The notes beneath the pieces are model-generated. The model was not told the origin of the DNA. It searched no databases and worked only from the letters and a program-made list of their open reading frames with translations. Source: an uncultured Campylobacter sp. (GTDB lineage Bacteria > Campylobacterota > Campylobacteria > Campylobacterales > Campylobacteraceae). Taken from it: DNA of 38,671 bases. Shown piece after piece: positions 32,598 to 38,671 of this stretch (its first letter is position 1; each line of letters opens with the position of its first letter). Position numbers and translations under genes: made by a program. The DNA is taken from assembly GCF_938030785.1 (NCBI RefSeq), contig NZ_CALHIK010000044.1, positions 1-38,671 on the forward strand. Direction: 5' to 3'.

Positions 32598-33155
32598 ATG
32601 AAAATTTTAGTTTGCGTAAGCGGCGCCAGTTTCTGCGAGATCGGGCTTGATCTGCTTAAATTTCTCGCTAGCTCGCCGCATGAAATCCACGCCGTGCTTA
32701 CGCAGGGTGCGCGCCGCGTCCTGCGCGCCGAAAGCGGCATAGACGCGGACGAGGTCTTAAAATCCGCGGAATTTCAAAATATAAAATTTCATCTCGATAC
32801 CGATTTGGGCGCGCCGCCCGCTTCGGGCTCATTCGGCATTGACGCAGTGATCTTTGCGCCCTGCTCTATTGGCTCTTTGGCTAAAATTTACGGCGGGCTT
32901 TGCGACAGTTTAAGCACTCGCGCCGCCGCAGTCGCGCTGAAAGAGCATAAACGGCTGGTTTTGGGCGTGCGCGAGATGCCGCTTTCTACGATCAGCCTGC
33001 GCCAGATGAGCGAGCTAGCCGCGCTCGGCGTCATCATCGCTCCGCCCGTGATCGCAGGCTACTGCGGCGTGCAAAATTTAAAAAATTTCATAATCGGCAA
33101 GTGGTGCGACGCGCTAGGCGTGCAAAACGAGCTGTTTAAGAGGTGGCAACAATGA
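32598..33155 (+). CDS. ubiX: Flavin prenyltransferase UbiX
   Basis: UbiX (185 residues) makes the prenylated FMN cofactor used by UbiD-type decarboxylases; in this menaquinone-using group it likely serves a UbiD homolog in futalosine-route menaquinone synthesis. KILVCVSGASFCEIG at the N-terminus is the flavin-binding SGAS motif. IFAPCSIGSLAKIYGGLCDSLSTRAAAVALKEHKRLVLGVREMPLSTISLRQM is the conserved core. VIIAPPVIAGYC and NFIIGKWCDALG complete the family. Its stop overlaps coaD as ATGA. The order ubiX-coaD-tmk matches C. jejuni. Confidence 0.93.
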   Translation: MKILVCVSGASFCEIGLDLLKFLASSPHEIHAVLTQGARRVLRAESGIDADEVLKSAEFQNIKFHLDTDLGAPPASGSFGIDAVIFAPCSIGSLAKIYGGLCDSLSTRAAAVALKEHKRLVLGVREMPLSTISLRQMSELAALGVIIAPPVIAGYCGVQNLKNFIIGKWCDALGVQNELFKRWQQ

Positions 33156-33628
33156 AAAATCACAAATTCTGCATCTATCCCGGCACCTTCGATCCCGTCA
33201 CGAACGGACATCTGGACGTCATCGAGCGCGCAATTAAAATTTTTGATAAGGTCATCGTCGCAGTCGCCGCGAGCGAGAGCAAACAGCCATATTACAGCCT
33301 GCAAAAGCGCATCGAAATGGTAAAAATTTCTACGGCAAAGCTGAAAAACATCGAGGTTATGGGCTTTGATAACTTGCTCGTCGATTTTGCCAAAAGCCAC
33401 GGCATAAACGTCGTGATCCGCGGGCTTCGCGCGGTTAGCGACTTTGAGTACGAGCTGCAGATCGGCTACGCAAACGCCGCGCTTTGGGATGAGCTCGAGA
33501 CCGTTTATCTGATGCCGAGCCTCAAAAACGCCTTCATCTCAAGCTCGATCGTGCGCTCTGTTCTTAGCCACGACGGCGACGTTAGCAGGCTCGTTCCGAG
33601 CGAAATTTTAGAAATTTTAAAAAGATAG
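33152..33628 (+). CDS. coaD: Phosphopantetheine adenylyltransferase
   Basis: CoaD (158 residues) adenylylates 4'-phosphopantetheine in the penultimate step of coenzyme A synthesis. YPGTFDPVTNGHLDVIERA holds the T/HxGH nucleotide-binding motif. VVIRGLRAVSDFEYELQIGYAN and PSLKNAFISSSIVRSV (ISSSxxR) are the other signatures. I start at ATG 33152, which overlaps the ubiX stop and has GAGGTGG upstream, instead of an in-frame GTG at 33143. Length agrees with the family (about 160). Confidence 0.95.
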   Translation: MKNHKFCIYPGTFDPVTNGHLDVIERAIKIFDKVIVAVAASESKQPYYSLQKRIEMVKISTAKLKNIEVMGFDNLLVDFAKSHGINVVIRGLRAVSDFEYELQIGYANAALWDELETVYLMPSLKNAFISSSIVRSVLSHDGDVSRLVPSEILEILKR

Positions 33629-33694
33629 CTCGCGGCTAAATTTAGCCCGTAGGTGCGGCTAAATTTAAAATTTACAAGCTGCACGGGAGATAAA

Positions 33695-34798
33695 ATGAAC
33701 GAAGCAATGGATGAGATAGAAAAGCTGCGAGAGCTTTTTAAAAGCGCGAAAAATGACTACGAAGCCCTAAAAAAGAGAGCCGAAGCACAGGCCGTAAGCA
33801 GGCGCTGGGCATCAAATCAGTATTTAAATTTTGAGCCGTTTTATTTTGAGTTCAACCACTTCTCAAAAGGCAGGGTTTTAAAAGAAGCGCCCAAAAAGAT
33901 CGCAAACGCCTACGAATACGGCTTTGACGCGCAAGATCGCGCCGTTTTTGAGAGGCAGTATGTGAGCGAAAAATATTTCTACGAAGAGTTTTATTTTTGG
34001 CAGCGGGATGAAATTTTAAGCTACCGATTTGATTATTACGATAAAAAATGCGTAAACGTAAAAAGATTTGTCTATGAGGATGGCGTGCTAAAGTCCATCT
34101 ACTCGGCTTTTGCGAGCAAAGGCTACTGGATAGAAAATTTCGCTTACGAAGGCGGCAAGCTCGCGCAAAAGCAGTGGCGCGGCACGGATCCATACGGAGG
34201 TAAATTCGACCGCGTCATAAACTACGAATTTGACGCTATAGGCGAGCTAAGCTTAATAGTCGAGGGCGGCTACGTGCACTACAGAAAACCGGATAAAAAA
34301 ATGAGCTACAAAAAGCTCTATGAGCTCGCCGCTCAAAGGCTGCTGCCAGCGGTTAAAGAGACGATCAAAAAGCACGCGCCCGGTTGCAAGCTCTACTGCA
34401 TAAATTTAGCCTACGACGACACGGGCTCGCTGCCGCCTCAGATCGGATTTGGCTCGCAAGAACAGCGCGCACAGTGGCTTGCGCAGGGCGACGACGATAA
34501 CTGGATCGTTTGGAACGTCGCCGATTACGAGTTTCAGGCTGAGATAGACGAGGACGACGAGACGGCAAATCTTTTTGATCTTTTCAATCAAGAAACGCGG
34601 CTAAACGGCAGATATCCACAAGCCAAAAAGCTTATTTTGGAGTGCGCAAAACAGCTCAAGGCGGATATCGGCGAGCTCAGGCTCGACGTGAGCGAAGATT
34701 TTGCGCTCGTAGCGAGCGATTATGATCTTAGCGATCTGCGGAAAAATTTCAAAGCGATAAATCCAGAGCTTGTAAGCGCGTATAAGGGCAAAATTTAA
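33695..34798 (+). CDS. Orphan cytoplasmic protein of unknown function between coaD and tmk
   Basis: I do not recognise this 367-residue protein. There is no signal peptide or membrane helix. Residues 1-35 are Glu/Lys-rich and probably helical. Residues about 45-205 are aromatic-rich repeats (YFYEEFYFWQRDEILSYRFDYYD; KRFVYEDGVLKSIYSA; NFAYEGGKLAQKQWRG; INYEFDAIGELSLIVEGG) that resemble YD/MORN-like beta strands. The rest (CINLAYDDTGSLPPQIGFGSQEQRAQW) recalls small domains found in polymorphic-toxin immunity proteins, from memory only. The start is ATG 33695, preceded by GGGAGAT; an upstream start at 33653 lacks one. It separates coaD from tmk, adjacent genes in C. jejuni. Confidence 0.7.
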   Translation: MNEAMDEIEKLRELFKSAKNDYEALKKRAEAQAVSRRWASNQYLNFEPFYFEFNHFSKGRVLKEAPKKIANAYEYGFDAQDRAVFERQYVSEKYFYEEFYFWQRDEILSYRFDYYDKKCVNVKRFVYEDGVLKSIYSAFASKGYWIENFAYEGGKLAQKQWRGTDPYGGKFDRVINYEFDAIGELSLIVEGGYVHYRKPDKKMSYKKLYELAAQRLLPAVKETIKKHAPGCKLYCINLAYDDTGSLPPQIGFGSQEQRAQWLAQGDDDNWIVWNVADYEFQAEIDEDDETANLFDLFNQETRLNGRYPQAKKLILECAKQLKADIGELRLDVSEDFALVASDYDLSDLRKNFKAINPELVSAYKGKI

Positions 34799-35303
34799 AA
34801 TTTCATCGTCGCGATTTTATCATCGCACACAGCGTTTGCCCGCCTGTGCCGCTAGGCAATGCGCTCCACTCTGCACGACGCTGCTGCCCCTGCTCCGCCC
34901 GAAGTGCCGCCCATTCCGTCTAGCACCATCCGCTTCGCAAGCACATATCCTGCTATGTATAATGGCGCCCCACCTCGCCCGACGTGCCATTCTATCCGCA
35001 CGGCGCGCTGTCTTTATCGACCGGCGCCCCGCTCCGCTCGGTACGCGCTCCTTAAGCGCAAATTTACTCCTCGCTGTGTTATGCGACGCATCCGTCCGAG
35101 CGCCAAATTTAACCGCGAGCTGCGCCGCAAAAATCAAAAACCGAGCAAAGCGTCCGATAAAATTTTACGCCGAAAGATCAAAAGTGGTTCGCACAAGCTC
35201 GCGCAAAAGCCGATTTGGAGGCGAAATTTTACGCTCAGCTGCTTAAAAAAGCCGCTATTTAGATATAAATTTGTAAAATAGTGCACAAATTTAAAGGCGA
35301 AAA
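34799..35303. other. GC-rich gene-free spacer before tmk
   Basis: About 500 bases. The first 300 are unusually GC-rich, and three overlapping frames are open (34836-35246 and 34859-35281 plus, 34820-35137 minus). None has a ribosome site or family resemblance, and mutual overlap argues that composition keeps them open. A TATAAT at 34958-34963 is a possible tmk promoter; GTAAAATAG near 35272 is another. Confidence 0.5.
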
Positions 35304-35930
35304 ATGTATGTAATATTCGAAGGTATCGACGGCGTGGGCAAAAGCACGCAGATAGCGCGGCTGGCGGCGGCTTTTCCGCAAGCGATCGTGACTAAGGAGC
35401 CCGGCGGCACGAAGCTCGGCGAGGCGGTGCGAAGCCTCGTTTTGGGCGAGGATTTTAAGTGGCGGCGCGGCAGCGTAAATCTGCGCGAGGTCTGCGGCGA
35501 AATTTCAAAGCGCGCCGAGCTGCTTTTGTTCCTCGCAGACCGCGCCGAGCACTACGAGCGCGTGATAAAGGGCGGCGCGGACAGGCTCGTGCTAAGCGAT
35601 CGCGGCTTCATCTCGGGGCTTGCCTATGCGCTGGCAAACGACGAAAACGCGGATCTTAGCGAGCTTATCGCGCTTAATAAATTTGCACTTGGGGGCAAAT
35701 TTGCAGATAAAATCGTGCTGTTTTCGGCGGACGAACAGCTCGTCAAGAAACGGCTTAAAACGCGCGCTAGCAGCGATATAATCGAAGCTCGCGGGCTAAA
35801 ATATCTAATGCGCGTGCAGGAGCTGATGGCGCAGGCATGCACGGCGTGCGGCGTTGAGACCCTGCAAATCGACGCCGCACAGTCCGAAGAAGCGATCTGC
35901 GATCAGATAAAAAATTTCATACTTTCTTAA
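35304..35930 (+). CDS. tmk: Thymidylate kinase
   Basis: Tmk (208 residues) phosphorylates dTMP to dTDP. The P-loop is FEGIDGVGKST (5-15), TKEPGGTKLGE (30-40) binds the nucleotide, DR is at 99-100 in LSDRGFISGLAYA, and RASSDIIEARG is the LID region. It is about 16 residues longer than the C. jejuni enzyme as I recall it; residues about 51-67 (including NLREVCGEIS, with a GAAATTTC word in the DNA) may be an insertion. AAAGGCG precedes the ATG. The next probable housekeeping gene, hisS, begins only at 38649. Confidence 0.93.
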   Translation: MYVIFEGIDGVGKSTQIARLAAAFPQAIVTKEPGGTKLGEAVRSLVLGEDFKWRRGSVNLREVCGEISKRAELLLFLADRAEHYERVIKGGADRLVLSDRGFISGLAYALANDENADLSELIALNKFALGGKFADKIVLFSADEQLVKKRLKTRASSDIIEARGLKYLMRVQELMAQACTACGVETLQIDAAQSEEAICDQIKNFILS

Positions 35931-36230
35931 AATTTTAAGACGCGGAATTCTGCCGCGAGAATTGATTTCTGAGCTCTGCCGTGAAATTTTAGCTATGGAA
36001 TTCCGCTCATAAAATTTCATCTTCGAATTTCGTTATGGAATTTTACAGGAGAAATTCTAGGTAAAATTTCATGGGCGGAATTTGTTTTATAATTTCGCGG
36101 CAAAATTTCGCCATAGAATTCTGTCTTAAAATTCTGCCATAGACCGAAAGGGCGCGGGATTTCATAAGCGAAATCTTGCACGGAATTTTAATCCGCGGAT
36201 TTGCGGGTGGAATTCCGCTTAAGCTTTAGA
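35931..36230. repeat. Degenerate GGAATTCTGCC/GGAATTTTA repeat spacer
   Basis: A 300-base spacer made of irregular units of about 20 bases, with cores ATGGAATTCCG, ATGGAATTTTA, GTAAAATTTCAT and ATAGAATTCTG. It closely resembles the spacer at 2870-3358. TATAAT at 36088-36093 is a possible promoter for the gene at 36242, with a 150-base leader. A CTTAAAATTTTAAG palindrome sits at the tmk stop. Confidence 0.6.
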
Positions 36231-36241
36231 TTGAAAGGATA

Positions 36242-36841
36242 ATGATGAAGACGTTAAGGTTTGTTTTACGCAAGGTTTTTAAATTTATATTTCTGTTTTG
36301 GGTAGTCATAAGCTCGCTTTTCGGCACCTTTATGATCGCATATCAAGTTTTTAGTCGCAATTACGAGAGCTGGATGCGACTTTATACTTTTAGCGGCGCC
36401 AGTGTGGAGCTGCAAAACTTTACAATCGGAGTAAGCTTGGACTCTACGACCGGTGGTGCAAGATGGGTACATCGAGAGGGGGATCCAATGCCAGATTTCC
36501 CCGATGATAACTCCACGGGCGCTCCGTATGAGCTAAATATAAAATTTAACCATATAAATCGCGAAAATACGCCGAAGATCGTGCTGAAAAATACCAAGCT
36601 CGAGCAGGAGAAGAGCGGGCGCGTAGTATTTGAAAGGGATGAACTAGAGGCGCCGATAGAGGTTGGCGAATACAGCGGCATCGCAAGCGCATCGGTAAAA
36701 ATCCCTGGTATCGACTCCATCCACATAAGGCATAAACTAAGCACCGAAATATGCGTGCCTGGCGACTCCTGCACTAACTTCGTACACTACTTCTCGCCGC
36801 GCAAAAGCGCGCAGGTTACGGCGGTGCTTAGGGCCTTTTAG
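36242..36841 (+). CDS. Membrane-anchored orphan protein
   Basis: A 199-residue protein I do not recognise. Basic residues (RFVLRKVFK) precede one hydrophobic segment at about residues 12-34, giving an N-in, C-out anchor. The remaining 160 residues would lie in the periplasm and look beta-rich, with two cysteines (CVPGDSC near residues 171-177) that could form a disulfide. GAAAGGAT stands before ATG 36242; a second ATG follows directly. It is one of three small unknown genes between tmk and hisS. A role as an immunity or envelope protein is speculation. Confidence 0.65.
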   Translation: MMKTLRFVLRKVFKFIFLFWVVISSLFGTFMIAYQVFSRNYESWMRLYTFSGASVELQNFTIGVSLDSTTGGARWVHREGDPMPDFPDDNSTGAPYELNIKFNHINRENTPKIVLKNTKLEQEKSGRVVFERDELEAPIEVGEYSGIASASVKIPGIDSIHIRHKLSTEICVPGDSCTNFVHYFSPRKSAQVTAVLRAF

Positions 36842-37043
36842 CCGCGAGAAATTCGGCGCGGAATTTTAAAGGCGCCCCTCTCGTATTTAATCTAAAATTT
36901 CGCGGAAATTTAATAAAATTTCGCCGCAAGACTGCGCCGAAGCCGGAGCTAAATTTAAACCACGACGGCAAAAATTTTAACGGCAAAGCAAAAATCTAGC
37001 GCTAAATTTAATAAATTTCGCCGATTAAAACAAAGGAGAGCGA

Positions 37044-37526
37044 ATGGCTTACGTGACATACGACAAGGCAAAATGGCACTGGGGCGCGGCAAATGCGCCG
37101 ACCGACATCCCGCAGGAAAACGGCGCGACGCACATCGCGTTTTTCTTCCGCTGGTGCATGGAGCGCAAGCTCTATTCCAAGGACTTTGCGGCGGATTTCG
37201 CGGACGATATATCGCGGATGGACGATAGCTTTGATTACCGCCGGTATTTTTTTGGCGCGATGGACGGCGTGCTGAGCAGCGACGAGCTAAACACCGCAGG
37301 CAAGGCCTTTGCGAAAGCCTACTACACCACGGACCGCACGAAATTTGCCAAAACGCACGGCTGGTATTTGCAGGACTATTGCGACTTCGTGGCGCGCAAA
37401 TTCGGCGATAAAAACTTCGACAACGCCTATTTTTACATAGAAAATTCGCCGCAAAATTACGCCGAGATCAAAGAGATCATCGATCGCCGCTACGAGGAAT
37501 TCTTGAGCTTCAAGGCGGCGAAGTAG
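37044..37526 (+). CDS. Small orphan protein with a WHxGA ... ATHIxFFxxW pattern
   Basis: A 160-residue soluble protein, acidic and aromatic-rich, with no signal or membrane segment. The N-terminal pattern (YDKAKWHWGAANAPTDIP, then GATHIAFFFRWCMERKLYS) recalls a family of short bacterial proteins of unknown function with a WHxG start and a THIgmfL-W block (I believe DUF7832), often near toxin or secretion loci; this is from memory, not a search. RYFFGAMDGVLSSDELNTAGKAFAKAYY looks helical. AAAGGAGAG precedes the ATG. The gene stands alone between repeat-bearing spacers. Confidence 0.7.
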   Translation: MAYVTYDKAKWHWGAANAPTDIPQENGATHIAFFFRWCMERKLYSKDFAADFADDISRMDDSFDYRRYFFGAMDGVLSSDELNTAGKAFAKAYYTTDRTKFAKTHGWYLQDYCDFVARKFGDKNFDNAYFYIENSPQNYAEIKEIIDRRYEEFLSFKAAK

Positions 37527-37834
37527 AAATTTTACCGCGAAGCTTAGCCTGTTTAAAATAGACGCCTAATCCGAAACGGCGCGTGATCTGCACCGCGGTA
37601 AAATTTAAAATTTTACGCAATGCGTTAAATTTTTGCTTGGTGCATAAATTTCGGTGGCGCTTTAAATTTACATAGCATGCCGCGAACCGGCGCGACGCAT
37701 CGCAAATTAAATTTTAAAATCCAACCGCTGCGCAGTGCGGGATACATTAAACTTAGCGGTGCGCGGCGATAACAGGCTTGCAAACGGCCCGCCTTTTGAT
37801 TGCGCGAGCAGACGCCCTCGGACGCGAGATATGT
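37527..37834. other. Gene-free spacer with AAATTTTA repeats
   Basis: About 310 bases with no gene. A GTAAAATTTAAAATTTTAC palindrome lies at about 37599-37617 and further AAATTTTAAAA words at about 37707-37720. It leads into the promoter of the gene at 37878. Confidence 0.5.
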
Positions 37835-37840
37835 TATAAT
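37835..37840 (+). promoter_or_regulatory. Probable -10 box for the gene at 37878
   Basis: TATAAT preceded by TG at two bases (ATGTTATAAT), 38 bases before ATG 37878. A perfect AAATTTTAAAATTT palindrome (37847-37860) lies in the leader. Confidence 0.5.
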
Positions 37841-37877
37841 TTCGCGAAATTTTAAAATTTACGTCAAAGGAGCAAAG

Positions 37878-38432
37878 ATGGACAAGAGGGTGCCTACCTA
37901 TCTAGCAAATCACGTATTTAACGTAACTCAGGATGATTATCTAAATGCCCAAATCAGATCCCACGCAGGCGGCGAATACTTTGAAATTTATTATTTCGGC
38001 GAGCTTTTTCGCGGTGAAACTTTGCCGAACGATTACATCGCCGATTTTTACGACGACAAGGGCGAGCTCGTACCGTGCAAGCTCGTAGCCAAATGTGTGA
38101 AAACGGGCGAGGAAATTTTACTTTTTGACGGCGCTGCGCACGGCTACAACGCGATGTTTTGCGACGAGCTTGACGCAGAAAAAGTAGCCCGCCGCGAGCT
38201 TGTGAAATTTAACCTACCGCCGTGCAAGATCCGCTTAAAATTCGGCTACAGCACCCTCTACGACGACGAAATGGACGAATACGAAACGGATGAGCAAGGC
38301 AGGGTTCTGCTGATAAACGGCGGGGCCGCCTCGTGGGATGAGGTTAAAGCAAACGGCTTTGATTATATCGCCGTAAGCTGCGAGGATGAAGCGGGCGAGA
38401 TGACGGAGATACTTTCACTTGAGCTTGCATAG
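37878..38432 (+). CDS. Small acidic orphan protein
   Basis: A 184-residue soluble acidic protein I cannot assign. It shows alternating beta-type segments (EYFEIYYFGELFRG; YIADFYDDKGELVPCKLVAKCVKTGEEILLFDG; CKIRLKFGYSTLYDDEMDEYETDEQGRVLLING) and an Asp/Glu-rich stretch near residues 127-137. I place the start at ATG 37878, preceded by AAAGGAG; a longer frame from 37800 begins before the promoter. It is the last of the unknown genes between tmk and the probable hisS. Confidence 0.68.
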   Translation: MDKRVPTYLANHVFNVTQDDYLNAQIRSHAGGEYFEIYYFGELFRGETLPNDYIADFYDDKGELVPCKLVAKCVKTGEEILLFDGAAHGYNAMFCDELDAEKVARRELVKFNLPPCKIRLKFGYSTLYDDEMDEYETDEQGRVLLINGGAASWDEVKANGFDYIAVSCEDEAGEMTEILSLELA

Positions 38433-38595
38433 TCAACCAAATTTAATAGCGACCTTTTGGGCTTGCCTTTTTGGCCGTACTTCGCCAAATTTAAATTTAT
38501 CTTGAAGCGTATTTTATTCTGCGGCGCGCGATGTAAATAAATAGAACCGATACGAAACCGCGAGCGGCAGGGCTTAAAATTTAGGAAAATTTAAC

Positions 38596-38601
38596 TATAA
38601 T
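38596..38601 (+). promoter_or_regulatory. Probable -10 box for the gene at 38649
   Basis: TATAAT 48 bases before the ATG at 38649. A perfect AAATTTTAAAATTT palindrome at 38618-38631 lies in the leader, directly before the ribosome site AAAGGA. Confidence 0.5.
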
Positions 38602-38648
38602 CGCCGCAAAAATTTGAAAATTTTAAAATTTCACAAAGGATTTTATCG

Positions 38649-38671
38649 ATGATCAAGGCACTTCGCGGTAT
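38649..38671 (+). CDS. hisS: 5' end of a gene cut by the window, probably histidyl-tRNA synthetase
   Basis: Only the first seven codons (MIKALRG) are present, after AAAGGA at correct spacing and a TATAAT at 38596. Histidyl-tRNA synthetases commonly begin with a similar A-x-(R/K)-G-x-x-D segment. In C. jejuni hisS directly follows coaD and tmk. The assignment therefore rests on a short N-terminus and gene order. Confidence 0.5.

Noticed and set aside
32404..32601. 65-codon frame across the tRNA gene
   Set aside because: It reads straight through the tRNA-Gly gene and has no independent support.
34820..35281. Three overlapping frames before tmk (136 and 140 codons plus, 105 minus)
   Set aside because: All are kept open by high GC; they overlap each other, lack ribosome sites and show Arg/Ala/Pro-rich composition typical of shadow frames.

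Overview
The window looks like chromosome from an oral, relatively GC-rich Campylobacter, most like C. gracilis. The species call is my inference. It rests on a Tat-exported methylmenaquinol:fumarate reductase (mfrABE), a desulforubrerythrin, a single XerH-type recombinase, a murA-moeA pair, the ubiX-coaD-tmk-hisS order known from C. jejuni, and AT-rich intergenic spacers full of the palindrome AAATTTTAAAATTT inside otherwise GC-richer sequence.

Layout. 0-2.9 kb: a three-gene metal/siderophore/heme-type ABC importer (binding protein, FecCD permease, ATPase). 3.4-4.0 kb: an unknown membrane protein. 4.2-11.9 kb (minus strand): a YbhG/YbhF/YbhS/YbhR-like drug-export operon made of an HlyD-type fusion protein, a double-NBD ATPase and two ABC-2 permeases. 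Its gene junctions are filled by repeat-built open reading frames. 12.6-13.1 kb: flavodoxin. 13.5-17.2 kb: mfrA-mfrB-mfrE. 17.5-19.3 kb: a glycine-zipper lipoprotein and two tandem Cys-rich Sel1-like secreted proteins. 19.4-21.3 kb: malate dehydrogenase and MltG. 21.5-25.1 kb: an AsmA-like protein coupled to XerH. 25.1-26.2 kb: a gene-free stretch with several strong inverted repeats. 26.2-29.8 kb (minus strand): desulforubrerythrin, SixA-like phosphatase, rhomboid protease and an NlpC/P60 lipoprotein. 29.9-38.7 kb (plus strand): murA, moeA, tRNA-Gly(GCC), ubiX, coaD, an orphan, tmk, three more orphans, and the first codons of what is probably hisS.

The most unusual signal is in the export operon. 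Between ATPase and permease 1, and between permease 1 and permease 2, the spacers are continuous open frames of 164 and 267 codons. Each ends in an ATGA overlap with the next gene. One contains an 18-bp minisatellite. The other contains AAATTTTAAAATTT-cored units spaced 39, 42 and 54 bp apart (all multiples of three), and is flanked by a near-duplicate of the gene junction itself. Low-complexity insertions also sit in frame inside the ATPase, permease 1 and the SixA-like protein; removing them brings permease 1 and SixA to ordinary family length. Together this suggests a repeat family that expands under a reading-frame constraint, keeping ribosomes moving between coupled genes.

Most metabolic and envelope genes here are ordinary, and their identities rest on clear motifs. 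The orphans at 33.7-38.4 kb, the spacer frames and the structured region near 25.7 kb are not explained.
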